Notes under the pieces: model-generated
Told to the model about the DNA's origin: nothing
Databases searched by the model: none
The model's input: the letters and a program-made list of their open reading frames with translations, nothing else
From: a virus
Reading direction: 5' to 3' (one strand)
Length of the DNA stretch: 64,000 bases
IMG/VR virus record: IMGVR_UViG_3300028177_000004
Location: 1 to 64,000 of that record
Program-made: the position numbers and the translations under genes
Part shown: positions 15,178 through 23,620 of the stretch, in pieces
How the letters are laid out: each line of letters starts with the position of its first letter
Position numbering within the stretch: position 1 is the first letter of the stretch

Positions 15178-18100
15178 ATGAAACGGCTTCTCTCTGCCTT
15201 CTTGGCTGGCGTTCTGGTCCTTTCCGGCTGCTCTAGTTCGGAACCGACTGCTCCAACAGACACTCTGTTCCCCCCAACGACTACTAAAATCGTCACGACA
15301 ACTACCGATGGGGTCATCTCAACTACGTCGACCGTTGCTCCAGAGGTATTAGAAAAAGCGCCCCTCGCCGACCATGCCATCCCAAACTACACAACCAACG
15401 ATGACACCTTTTCGTTTCAGAACTTCAGTGGTGGGGAAGCCCCAGCAGACTTAACGGTCAATATGACACGTCGCCTATATGGTGACAGTCAGGTCTGTTC
15501 AGATGTAACTGACGGTAAATGTACGCCGTACCCGGTGATTCTGCAGTTGATGTCACAGGCCAACAAGTCAATGCGTGGTGGGCTATGTGAAGGCTTGGCT
15601 GTTCTGAGTTTACGTCTTGCAGGTGACATAGAGACTCTTGCAACATTTCAGAATACTCAAACTGTCGCGGAACTGATTAAGCAAGACCCAGCACTCCTCT
15701 CCGAGATCGCGTACTGGTATGTGACGCAGTTTGCTATGGAGGTGCAGCAGGAAGCTTCTTCCTATCTGGAGAAATCCCCAACAGAGCTCGCACAAGTTCT
15801 TCTTTATGACTTCTCAGAAGCAGAAAAGGGAAACCCACACACCGGCTTCACAATCGGTATTTACAGCGAACAGGGGGGCCACGCCGTCACCCCTTACCGG
15901 GTCGAAGAAATGGCCGGTGGCTACCGCATCTATATCTATGACTCTAACTGGCCCAACGAAGAACGCTGGATTGACGTATCTAAAGACGGTCAGTGGATAT
16001 ATGCATTGGCTGCCACCAACCCCACCGAACAGTCGGAAGCATGGTCTGGTGGGACAGGAACCATGGAGCTCACTCCGATGCGTTCTCGGTCAGGTCCATT
16101 CACATGCAGTTTCTGCCCTCAAGAAGATGGGGAAGAATCAGGAACGATGCTTACTGTTGCCGCTTCCGGCGACAAGCAAATGGCTCTCAAAATCGAAACT
16201 GAATCTGGTAACAGGCTGGGCTACTACGACGGCGTGTTTATCAATGAGATTGAAGGAGCTACTTATCGTTACCTGATTTCAGGACCGAGTACGGCGGACC
16301 CGGTGCTGGTATTCCTCCCTCCCGGGGTGGAGGCATTCTCCGCAGATGTTGAAGAGATTGATATTCCAACTCCGGAAACAGAGAAGCCCAGCTCTACTCA
16401 GGACAGGATTAAAGAGGCAATAGAGGAACAGACAGAAGAAGAAACCGAACAGAAGTTTTCTTTGCTGGTTTTAAACGAAGAGAAATCTGTTCAGATTGAA
16501 GCTGTAATCGTAGAAGAAGAAACGCCTGAGCGGTGGGAACAGCCGGAAGAGGAGGGAGAGCCCGAAGAGGTTCAATCATTGTTGAGCTTCTCTGAAGAAG
16601 CAGTTGAAATTGCGGAGATTGAAGAAGCCACTGTCGCTATCGCAGTTGATGCCCTTGAAGTTGAGATCGAATTGGAGGCTGGTCAGCAAATCGAGGTGGC
16701 CTTCGCTGCGGAACCCGAACCTCAACCCGAAGTCGAACAGCCCGGCGCTCCGACTCCTGAACCTGAGCCGGTTAGGGACACGCTGGACATTGCTATTCAG
16801 GATAATGAGGGTGAGGTGTTGGCTGAGGTAGAGGTCGATATGACCGACTATCGGGTTACCGAACAGGTGTTCGAGGAACCAACTGTCACTGTTCCAGCTC
16901 GACCAGACGAGCCAGTCACCACGTTGCCTCCACAACCGGAACCAGAACCGGTTGTCGTTCCCGTTGTTATCGAACTTACGTTCGACGCAGATGCTGGGGA
17001 GATCACCACGGAGGAGGTCGAGGTTGAAGCGTGGGTGGCTTCAGATGCCGAGTATTTCCAAGCAGTCGCCGAAGATCGCATTGAAGAGGTTCTGGGTACT
17101 TCTTATGTAGAAGAGATTGAATCGGTTGAGGAATGGGAGGCTCCTGAGTCGTTCGAGGAGGATGAGATCGACTTTGTAGAAATCCTCCTTAGCGTGGACG
17201 AAGAATATTGGGAGGACGAACAGTGGGAGGAGGTTGAATACACAGACGAATGGTTCGAAGATGAGCAGGAGCTGATGGATGACCTCTTTGGTGAGGCTGT
17301 CGATGTAGAAGAACTATTCGAAGAAGTTGAATCATTCATGGCGGAGGTTGAAGAAGAGCGCATTGTGTTCTTCGAGGAGCATGAAGAGCTTGACGAGGAG
17401 GAATTCTGGGAGGAGTACGAAGAAGAATATTACGAAGAGGATTTTGCATTTCAGGAATACGACGCTGAATTAGAAGAAGAAATGATTCTCGAAGAGATGG
17501 GGCTGGAGGAGTGGAACGAAACACTCTTAGGTCCGTCTCCCACTGAAACTGTCGATTGGGAAGAAGAGGATTGGATTGTCTACGACGAGGAAATGGATTC
17601 CGTCTGGGAAGAAGAGATGGAAGATCCCACATCGTGGGAAGAATCACTGCTGGAGGAGCTGGGCGTAGAGGAATGGCCCGAAGACTGGGGTCCGTCACCT
17701 ACGGAGGCCGCAGAGTGGACTGAGGACGACTGGGACACCTACGACCAAGAGTGGGCAGCCGACGAAGAAGCCATGATTCTTGAAGAAGAGGGTCTTGATG
17801 AGTGGCCAGAAGATTGGGGTCCTTCTCCTAGTGAAACAGCGCTGTGGGATGACGGTGATTGGCAGGCTTACGACGATGAGATGCACTCTTTGTGGGAAGA
17901 GGAGCAGATAGCAGAAGAAGAGTCGTGGGAGCTTAACACTGAAGAGGAATGGGACGATTGGCAAGAAGAGTTCTGGCCTGATGATGCTGAATGGTGCGAC
18001 GAGTGTGAAGAGGGTCCATGGGACGAAGAGGATTGGGTGACTTATGACGAAGAGCAAGAACAGGCTTTCTTTGAAATGCTTGAAGGTCTCACTGAAGAAG

Positions 18101-19671
18101 AGGTCGAAGAATTTGAAGAAGAAGTAGAGGAATGGACTGCTGAAGACGAAGAAGCCCTCATCCTTGAGGAGATGGGCTTAGAGGAGTGGCCGGAAGATTG
18201 GGGTCCATCGCCTAGCGAGTCGTGGGATTGGACAGAGGAAGATTGGGTTGCTTACGACGAAGAGAACGAACCCCTTTGGGAAGAGTTTCCCGATGAAGAA
18301 GAGTGGGATACTGAAGATGATCCCATAGAGGAGGACGAATGGTTCGAACCCGGTGACGAAGACGCAGAATCCGACCCAGATACATCTTCAGAAACGCAAG
18401 TGGATGAAGAGCAAATGGATGAAACGGAGCTGCCTTCTGAAGAAATAGAACCAGAACCGGAACCAGAGCCAGAGCCAGAACCAGAGCCGGAACCAGAGGA
18501 ACCGGAGTGGGTAGACCCCTATGAAGGCTGTAGGGGCACCTCAGCTTGCGACAGTGCCCCCGGGGGCTTTGAAACTTGGGAGGCTTACGACGCAGCCAAC
18601 GATCCCACCTACTACGACGATTGGGGTGCACCACCGGGCGGCTACACCACATGGGCTGGTTTCACTCTTGAAGTTGAGGCAGGGATAGTTCCAATAGATG
18701 TCGCTCAGGAATACCTCCCCGAAGAAGTCCAAGAGGCGTACATCCCGGTCGTGGTCCCGATAGCGGTCTACTACCCGACCATCACCTACACGACCACGAA
18801 CGCTGCCTTGTCCGAGACGATCTCTACGAGCACCACTACTGCTCAGACGGGGACCGCCACCACAACCGCTGAGAGCGGAATCTTGACCCACAACAGCAAC
18901 GATGGTCACTGGCATCTTGCAACCACAACGGCGACGACGGTTACGACGACTCATGTAGACACGACAACCGTGGTGGCTCGCGCCGGATCGGATATGACGA
19001 CCTGCACGTTCTCAGATGGTGTTCAGCAGAGTTGCTCAACGGTGCGCGGCTGGAGTCCTCAAACCACGACGGTTACCGCTGGCGACGCCTACACATCAGC
19101 GTCTACTACAACGGCTGAGGCTGTGAACACCGAGGAAGGCTGCTCTGAGGGTGGATGGAGAGGCATGGGCGACTGGTGCATCGTGCAATCCTCTAGCCGC
19201 ACCGACCGTGACCATATTCAGTTCTCGTTGGACGAGGTAACCAGTGTCCGTATCGACGCCGAATCGAACCTGACTAGCGCCCAGTTCGGGTCCAGCAACG
19301 AGGCTGGCGACCCGTACATCTACCTGAACAATGACAACGACTCTGACACCGGGGATCATTCCGGGGACACTGGTGCTGTCACGGTTGGTGCCCAGATTGA
19401 AACGGACGACGATGGGGGAAGTGACTGTGGAAGCACCTGCGCTACCCCGCCTAGCAACGCCGTGGATGTAGACGAAACCCCGACGATCACCTACTGCGAT
19501 ACCGGGGGCGCTTGCTCTGATGGTGTCGCCGTGATCGACAACGTGAGCGATCAGTGGGATGCTCGCATCGTCCGCACGGACATGGCTGTGGGCGACTATG
19601 TGGTACAGGCTGCCGTATACAACGGGAACAACAGTGGGTGGTATCGACTAACTATCGAAGAGGTTGATTGA
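15178..19671 (+). CDS. Giant acidic lipoprotein with Cys-His-Asp protease-like domain and Trp/Glu repeats
   Basis: 1497 aa, the largest gene here. Residues 1-20 are a signal peptide with lipobox LSGC, then a Ser/Pro/Thr linker. Residues about 60-285 look like a papain/C39-like cysteine peptidase: GLCEGLAVLS (Cys137), GGHAVTPYRV (His235) and IYDSNWPN (Asp255). Residues 290-400 form a beta-rich domain with a CSFC pair. From about 400 to 1120 the protein is extremely acidic, with four or five 50-60-residue repeats containing LEEWPEDWGPSP and DW-YDEE. Then PEPEPE, a Cys-containing W-x-YD module, a Thr-rich stalk and a C-terminal pre-peptidase-like beta domain. It would be anchored outside the host membrane. 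In a phage this could be a virion-attached, envelope or lysis factor; function unknown. Confidence 0.75.
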   Translation: MKRLLSAFLAGVLVLSGCSSSEPTAPTDTLFPPTTTKIVTTTTDGVISTTSTVAPEVLEKAPLADHAIPNYTTNDDTFSFQNFSGGEAPADLTVNMTRRLYGDSQVCSDVTDGKCTPYPVILQLMSQANKSMRGGLCEGLAVLSLRLAGDIETLATFQNTQTVAELIKQDPALLSEIAYWYVTQFAMEVQQEASSYLEKSPTELAQVLLYDFSEAEKGNPHTGFTIGIYSEQGGHAVTPYRVEEMAGGYRIYIYDSNWPNEERWIDVSKDGQWIYALAATNPTEQSEAWSGGTGTMELTPMRSRSGPFTCSFCPQEDGEESGTMLTVAASGDKQMALKIETESGNRLGYYDGVFINEIEGATYRYLISGPSTADPVLVFLPPGVEAFSADVEEIDIPTPETEKPSSTQDRIKEAIEEQTEEETEQKFSLLVLNEEKSVQIEAVIVEEETPERWEQPEEEGEPEEVQSLLSFSEEAVEIAEIEEATVAIAVDALEVEIELEAGQQIEVAFAAEPEPQPEVEQPGAPTPEPEPVRDTLDIAIQDNEGEVLAEVEVDMTDYRVTEQVFEEPTVTVPARPDEPVTTLPPQPEPEPVVVPVVIELTFDADAGEITTEEVEVEAWVASDAEYFQAVAEDRIEEVLGTSYVEEIESVEEWEAPESFEEDEIDFVEILLSVDEEYWEDEQWEEVEYTDEWFEDEQELMDDLFGEAVDVEELFEEVESFMAEVEEERIVFFEEHEELDEEEFWEEYEEEYYEEDFAFQEYDAELEEEMILEEMGLEEWNETLLGPSPTETVDWEEEDWIVYDEEMDSVWEEEMEDPTSWEESLLEELGVEEWPEDWGPSPTEAAEWTEDDWDTYDQEWAADEEAMILEEEGLDEWPEDWGPSPSETALWDDGDWQAYDDEMHSLWEEEQIAEEESWELNTEEEWDDWQEEFWPDDAEWCDECEEGPWDEEDWVTYDEEQEQAFFEMLEGLTEEEVEEFEEEVEEWTAEDEEALILEEMGLEEWPEDWGPSPSESWDWTEEDWVAYDEENEPLWEEFPDEEEWDTEDDPIEEDEWFEPGDEDAESDPDTSSETQVDEEQMDETELPSEEIEPEPEPEPEPEPEPEPEEPEWVDPYEGCRGTSACDSAPGGFETWEAYDAANDPTYYDDWGAPPGGYTTWAGFTLEVEAGIVPIDVAQEYLPEEVQEAYIPVVVPIAVYYPTITYTTTNAALSETISTSTTTAQTGTATTTAESGILTHNSNDGHWHLATTTATTVTTTHVDTTTVVARAGSDMTTCTFSDGVQQSCSTVRGWSPQTTTVTAGDAYTSASTTTAEAVNTEEGCSEGGWRGMGDWCIVQSSSRTDRDHIQFSLDEVTSVRIDAESNLTSAQFGSSNEAGDPYIYLNNDNDSDTGDHSGDTGAVTVGAQIETDDDGGSDCGSTCATPPSNAVDVDETPTITYCDTGGACSDGVAVIDNVSDQWDARIVRTDMAVGDYVVQAAVYNGNNSGWYRLTIEEVD
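17482..18290 (+). repeat. Trp/Glu-rich protein repeats in lipoprotein gene
   Basis: Units begin near nt 17482, 17641, 17773 and 18152 and share the pattern ILEE-GLEEWPEDWGPSP(T/S)E, then W-EEDW-YDEE. A weaker unit lies near 17950-18060. Unit length varies from about 100 to 380 nt between starts, so these are diverged domain repeats and not microsatellites. Confidence 0.8.
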
Positions 19672-19757
19672 TGAATAAAGAGTGTCTTTATACAAAATTG
19701 GGAAGTAGTAAAGAAGAGCTCTATTATCTGTCAGGTACAATGTGTATGGCGTCGTAG
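19671..19757 (+). CDS. Possible 28-aa peptide
   Basis: ATG 19671 follows the lipoprotein stop directly (TGATGA context) and runs 28 codons to TAG at 19755. Two cysteines and several Tyr/Lys. No Shine-Dalgarno of its own, so translation would rely on re-initiation. Low confidence. Confidence 0.3.
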   Translation: MNKECLYTKLGSSKEELYYLSGTMCMAS

Positions 19758-19787
19758 GTTTTTGACGTAGTTGTCTTTGGAGTAATA

Positions 19788-20549
19788 ATGGTTGAATCCC
19801 GCCCATATACGGGTTTTGATAAAACAGCAAACAGTAGAAGAGAAGGGACCGAACAGTTGATAAAAGAAATCAACAAAGCCACGAATAACGGCATGTGGCA
19901 TAACGGTTCTTGGGTTGTCCGCAATAAACGTGGAAAATCGTCTCCTTCCGTACACGGAACTGGTCGAGCTTTTGATATTTCTTGGCGTGACATGGGCACT
20001 AAAGGCAACGGTGACTACGAAATGGCTCGCAAAGTCATGGACTTTCTTGTAGAACACGCTGAAAAACTGGGCGTGGAAGCTGTCTATGACTACTGGCCTA
20101 AGCCATTTGGGCGCGGCTGGAAATGTGACCGGCAACGATGGACAGCGTATGACCGCAAAGTGATGTCCCTCACACCCGGTGGAGACTGGGTTCACGTCGA
20201 AATCTCTAATGAATTCGCTGACGATGCAGACCACTATGCAGCAGCCGTAACCCCTCTATGGGGAGGAAGCATCCCTCTGGCGGAGGGAGCAATAGATGGA
20301 ATGATTGCTGCCCCTGCAAAACCTCGTAAAACAACTTGCAAAAAAGGCTCTAAAGGTAAGGCCACTCAATACATGCAGGAACTCTTAAATAGCCATGCAT
20401 GCAACGTTTGTGGTGGAGCAACTTCTATCACTGCAGACGGCGCATTCGGACCTCAAACTGAACAGCGAGTTAAAGCATTTCAACATGATCATGCTTTAGT
20501 CGTTGATGGAGTGTGTGGTTCTAAAACTTGGGCTGTATTGGAATCATAG
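19788..20549 (+). CDS. Endolysin: M15-type peptidase plus peptidoglycan-binding domain
   Basis: 253 aa, ATG 19788 behind GGAG. Residues about 40-145 are a zinc peptidase of the M15/VanY-like fold: SVHGTGRAFD gives His56 and Asp63 (SxHxxGxAxD) and WVHVEI gives His136 and Glu138. Residues about 185-253 are a PG_binding_1 domain (KGSKGKATQYMQELLN, then DGAFGPQTEQRVKAFQHDH and VVDGVCGSKTWAVL). No signal peptide, so it needs a holin. It cuts stem-peptide bonds in host peptidoglycan for lysis. The three membrane proteins behind it supply holin candidates. A second enzyme of the same build lies at 58269-59045. Confidence 0.88.
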   Translation: MVESRPYTGFDKTANSRREGTEQLIKEINKATNNGMWHNGSWVVRNKRGKSSPSVHGTGRAFDISWRDMGTKGNGDYEMARKVMDFLVEHAEKLGVEAVYDYWPKPFGRGWKCDRQRWTAYDRKVMSLTPGGDWVHVEISNEFADDADHYAAAVTPLWGGSIPLAEGAIDGMIAAPAKPRKTTCKKGSKGKATQYMQELLNSHACNVCGGATSITADGAFGPQTEQRVKAFQHDHALVVDGVCGSKTWAVLES

Positions 20550-20551
20550 TT

Positions 20552-20959
20552 ATGAATGGGGTGGTTGACCGGATCAAGGTGGCACAGCCACAAACGCACC
20601 TAAGCAGTACGTTTCTTGGCTGTTTGACTGCCATGACTGGCGGTGACGTGTCTGCCATCACAGGAGACCATTGGGCTAACGCTCTCAGGTCGGGTGGTTT
20701 GACAGCAGCTATCGCAACCGTAGTTGCAGTGTTTGGACTTCGTGTTAACAACTGGACACGAGCAGCGCTTTGCGGCGTAGCGACCTTCGGGGTCGAAATG
20801 ATCGCGCAATCGCCGACCTACGGCACCTCACGGGCCGACATTGCTCAGACTTCATTGGTTGCAGCAGGAATAGCAACCGTCTTAGCTTTGGTGGCAGGCA
20901 GGATGTTTAGTAAATACCTACCAGTAGCTGAAGATAATCCGGGATGGGACAGGGCGTAA
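20552..20959 (+). CDS. Membrane protein, holin candidate
   Basis: 135 aa from ATG 20552, two bases after the endolysin stop (a GTG-type start at 20528 would overlap it). Four hydrophobic stretches (THLSSTFLGCLTAMTG; LTAAIATVVAVFGL; AALCGVATFGVEMIA; SLVAAGIATVLALVAG) and a charged C-terminus DNPGWDRA. Placement directly after the endolysin suggests a holin or a related membrane lysis protein. Confidence 0.65.
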   Translation: MNGVVDRIKVAQPQTHLSSTFLGCLTAMTGGDVSAITGDHWANALRSGGLTAAIATVVAVFGLRVNNWTRAALCGVATFGVEMIAQSPTYGTSRADIAQTSLVAAGIATVLALVAGRMFSKYLPVAEDNPGWDRA

Positions 20960-20961
20960 CT

Positions 20962-21192
20962 ATGACTGAGATCGTTGTTGCCTTAATTGGCTTCTTTGCT
21001 ATGACATCGGTGGCGTTGATCGAAAAGGTCCGTAGGGACAATAAGCGCGACCACAGTATTGTCGCCATGAAACTTGACATGATCGCTCGGGGGTTGGGTA
21101 GATCTATTGATGAAGTCCGTGAATCCACCCAACGAACAGAAGCAAATTTAGATGAGCATGTAGCCGATCATGCCCGAGGGGCATTCAAATGA
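20962..21192 (+). CDS. Single-pass membrane protein with cytoplasmic coiled coil
   Basis: 76 aa from ATG 20962 (3 nt after the previous stop). One N-terminal transmembrane helix (IVVALIGFFAMTSVALI), then a basic patch VRRDNKRD and an amphipathic helix. This is the common shape of phage lysis-cassette proteins, such as antiholin or spanin-like components in actinophages. The stop overlaps the next ATG. Confidence 0.65.
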   Translation: MTEIVVALIGFFAMTSVALIEKVRRDNKRDHSIVAMKLDMIARGLGRSIDEVRESTQRTEANLDEHVADHARGAFK

Positions 21193-21452
21193 GACGACTT
21201 GCCACAATTGTTATGCGCTGTATTGCCGTTTTTGTGGCGAATGCGTTGAGTGTGATCGGAGCAGGCGCCATTGCTGGTGTCGACATTTTGCAGTCTTGTC
21301 TTATCGCTGGCCTGTCAGGTGTGGCGACAGTTGTCGGTGGGCTAGCTAGGGCCTACCTCGTGGACGGCGAACTATCCAAGGAAGACGTTAACAAGGTTTT
21401 CGCTAGTGCTCCTACAGGCAAAAAAGGCGGAACAAATACTCAAACCGTCTAA
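21189..21452 (+). CDS. Small membrane protein, holin candidate
   Basis: 87 aa, ATGA overlap with the previous gene. Two transmembrane segments (MRCIAVFVANALSVIGAGAI and SCLIAGLSGVATVVGGLA) separated by a short loop, then a polar tail KGGTNTQTV. Size and topology are those of class II holins. Which of the three consecutive membrane proteins is the holin cannot be decided from sequence. Confidence 0.65.
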   Translation: MRRLATIVMRCIAVFVANALSVIGAGAIAGVDILQSCLIAGLSGVATVVGGLARAYLVDGELSKEDVNKVFASAPTGKKGGTNTQTV

Positions 21453-21462
21453 GGAGGGAATT

Positions 21463-21591
21463 ATGTCAGATTCAGGATGTCCAAATTGCAGTTGTCCATC
21501 ATGCCCGTGTAGCTGCAATCATTGTGACTGTTGCGGACATATGGACGGTCTAAGATATACCTATGCACAGAGTCGCAGGCGGTTCCTATAA
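21463..21591 (+). CDS. 42-aa cysteine-rich peptide
   Basis: ATG 21463 with a strong AAGGAGG 6 nt upstream. Nine cysteines fall in residues 6-23 in the pattern CPNCSCPSCPCSCNHCDCC, then a basic tail. This density suggests a metal-binding (metallothionein or zinc-cluster) peptide, or a peptide substrate for a modifying enzyme. Its last 29 nt overlap the TauD-like oxygenase gene, so the two are coupled. No family recognised. Confidence 0.7.
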   Translation: MSDSGCPNCSCPSCPCSCNHCDCCGHMDGLRYTYAQSRRRFL

Positions 21592-22564
21592 CGACCTCAT
21601 CGATGGCTTTGAGGTCTACGCGGATTTACTATTAGAACACAAAGCTCTTGGCTTTGAGGACCCCCTTTACTTGACACCCGAGCAGCACGGAAAAGTACTG
21701 CTGCGCCTTTTTGATTTTGATTTATGTCGAAATGTTTATTCGACTAGGGGTGCCAGTATCTGGACAGACAACACCTACGAGAACCTTTCTCCCGCTGGTC
21801 GGCTGACTGAAGACAAAGATCCGTTGGACTGCATGAAGTCCAACTGGCACGCAGATTGTGTTGAGTACAAGCGTCCGGTCTCTTATTTGAGTATGAGCAT
21901 GTTGGAATACGATTGCCCGGAGGGACAAGGGGACACCGTTCTTGTCAATCTAGAGGATCTGTACGAAAAATGTCCATATAAAGAGTATTTAGAAGATCTG
22001 AATCTTGCCCATCCCGCCAAGGGGGGCGTCCAGATAGACGAGAGTATCGAAGCTCAAATCCATCCAGCTTTAAGAACGCACCCTGTTACCGGTAAAACGA
22101 GTTTATGCATCTCGGACAGCCGCATGCTGCCCATAGGAGCTTCCAAAGATGCGTTGGGGAGTGGATGGGGTGCGGGCTTAGACCCCGCAGCGGGCATAGA
22201 AGGCTACGGATATATGGGTTCGGATGAACAGCCAGAATTTGTGGAATATATGCAGTGGATACACGATCAGATTAATGATCCCGAGAATCAACAGTGGTTT
22301 CGTTGGGAAGAAGGAAATTTTTTGATTTGGGATAACCGCTGTAACCTTCATTCGTTTTCCGGATGGATGGGTCCTCGCAGTTTCAACCGAGGTCTAGTGG
22401 GCATGGACGCGGTTTGGTATGGCGGTAAGCGCAAGATAGACATAATGGAAGAAGAAAACGCTTTTGAGGTTGACGAAAAAGATGAAATTCACTTTCACAG
22501 CATGTCGTCTCCGGAAGATCTAGCGGAGTCTCGTACCAAGCCGGGCGGAGGTTACGAGGATTGA
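21563..22564 (+). CDS. TauD/TfdA-type 2OG-Fe(II) dioxygenase
   Basis: 333 aa. Iron site: His96 and Asp98 in SNWHADCVE, distal His263 in WDNRCNLHSF; Arg272 or Arg276 shortly after can bind 2-oxoglutarate. FRWEEGNFLIWDNR is the family W-x-G-D/N-L-IWDNR strand. Members hydroxylate or desaturate small molecules such as taurine or lysine, or carrier-bound amino acids. Overlaps the cysteine-rich peptide (29 nt) and, through TTGA, the next oxygenase. The ATG at 21563 fits the coupling; no other good start is near. Confidence 0.8.
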   Translation: MHRVAGGSYNDLIDGFEVYADLLLEHKALGFEDPLYLTPEQHGKVLLRLFDFDLCRNVYSTRGASIWTDNTYENLSPAGRLTEDKDPLDCMKSNWHADCVEYKRPVSYLSMSMLEYDCPEGQGDTVLVNLEDLYEKCPYKEYLEDLNLAHPAKGGVQIDESIEAQIHPALRTHPVTGKTSLCISDSRMLPIGASKDALGSGWGAGLDPAAGIEGYGYMGSDEQPEFVEYMQWIHDQINDPENQQWFRWEEGNFLIWDNRCNLHSFSGWMGPRSFNRGLVGMDAVWYGGKRKIDIMEEENAFEVDEKDEIHFHSMSSPEDLAESRTKPGGGYED

Positions 22565-23112
22565 CCAAGCCTCCGACGATTACAACCTTCCAAGAATTCC
22601 ATCTCTGGGATCAGGAGCAGTGCCAGCAGGTTCTTGACATTGCACAAAAGGGAGAAGCCCACGAAGCTCGTGTCATAGCTCAAGGGGCACAGCGGAAACC
22701 GGACATTCGATCAACCGAGAGATACAGGGTCGAAGATCTGGGAGTGCTCAATCAACTCTTAAATGCTTTTGGTGACCACAACGTGTGGGACTTCTGTACT
22801 TACTGGGGAACGGATTCACTTCCACTTGTGGAGGTCCTCCACTACAAGGAGGGCGATTTCTACAAGCCTCACACTGACTGGAGTCCGTTTTACCGGGAAC
22901 GCAAATTATCTATGACCATCCAATTGTCGGACTCCCGACAATATGGGGGTGGAGAAGTTTTACTATACGACGGTCCTGAGCCATGGACTGTTACCCAAAT
23001 GCAGGGTTATGCCACCGTCTGGCCGTCGTGGACTCTTCATGAGGTAAAGCCCTTGATTACGGGTGAACGCTGGGCACTGGTCGCTTGGATGCGCGGACCT
23101 GATTTCTACTAG
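22561..23112 (+). CDS. PKHD-type 2OG-Fe(II) oxygenase
   Basis: 183 aa from TTG 22561, which overlaps the preceding stop (TTGA). All core residues are present: KPHTDW (His104, Asp106), LSMTIQLSDSRQYGGGEVLLYDG, distal His160 in WTLHEVKPL and Arg170 in GERWALVAWM, ten residues later. This is the layout of PKHD/prolyl-hydroxylase enzymes. Last gene of the long + strand late unit. With the TauD-like enzyme and the cysteine-rich peptide it forms a separate oxygenase cassette after the lysis genes. Confidence 0.82.
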   Translation: MTKPPTITTFQEFHLWDQEQCQQVLDIAQKGEAHEARVIAQGAQRKPDIRSTERYRVEDLGVLNQLLNAFGDHNVWDFCTYWGTDSLPLVEVLHYKEGDFYKPHTDWSPFYRERKLSMTIQLSDSRQYGGGEVLLYDGPEPWTVTQMQGYATVWPSWTLHEVKPLITGERWALVAWMRGPDFY

Positions 23113-23263
23113 AAAAGCGGCGACCTTTTCGGTTGAATCTAAAAGGGGTTCCAGCGTAAGCCTTCATTAGCTCGCGCTCTAGCGCATCGGTGAAAACCTG
23201 ATTCTGGTAGTAGTGGGTTCTTGGCTTTAGTACGTTCTTCACTTTTTTGATTAGGGTCTTCAT
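23057..23263 (-). CDS. Possible small basic protein
   Basis: 68 aa, start ATG at 23263 with AGAAAG just upstream. Lys/Arg-rich N-terminus (MKTLIKKVKNVLKPR) and a helical middle. Its C-terminal 56 nt run into the convergent oxygenase gene, which is unusual for a real gene, so confidence is moderate. No family recognised. Confidence 0.4.
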   Translation of the reverse strand: MKTLIKKVKNVLKPRTHYYQNQVFTDALERELMKAYAGTPFRFNRKGRRFSSRNQVRASKRPVPSVHP

Positions 23264-23607
23264 TCATTTCTTTCTGATCTTGTCCAACTTCAAAGATACA
23301 GGACTGAAGGCCGAACGAGCACAGGTGAGTGGTGGTCAAACGTCACCGTCAGACAATCGAAAAGTATTTTACATTTAGAGCTTCAAGCCCCCTAGGGGCA
23401 AATTTGCAGTTTTCCTGCTTTCCGCACCATCCACCAGAAGACATACCGCTATAAGGTATACTTTGTGTAGCCAAGGTCTTCGGATCTCGGCGTTAGGGAA
23501 AAAGGGCCTTTTCTCCTAATTCATCTGTAAGCCTCAAGTCTGGAGGTGACCTGTAATTTGGTCGGTGGGGGTAGGGAGGAAAGCAGCGCCCTACCCTCAT
23601 CTTCCGT
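23264..23607. other. Intergenic control region between late and early blocks
   Basis: No convincing gene. Contains GCCCC-CTA-GGGGC (23387-23399) followed by a modest T-rich stretch (possible + terminator), a TATAAGGTATACT box near 23450-23462 (possible promoter, no clear -35), and a perfect GGGTAGGG/CCCTACCC stem (23569-23596) just ahead of the next gene. Confidence 0.45.
23569..23596 (+). promoter_or_regulatory. Stem-loop ahead of 23621 gene
   Basis: GGGTAGGG (23569-23576) pairs perfectly with CCCTACCC (23589-23596) around a 12-nt loop containing aggaaag. No T tract follows, so it is more likely an operator or translation-control hairpin than a terminator. Confidence 0.5.
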
Positions 23608-23620
23608 TATGATGGTCACC

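Noticed and set aside
17336-18652. Several minus-strand frames opposite the acidic repeats
   Set aside because: Created by GAA/GAG-rich codons read backwards (TTC/CTC). No start or RBS evidence.
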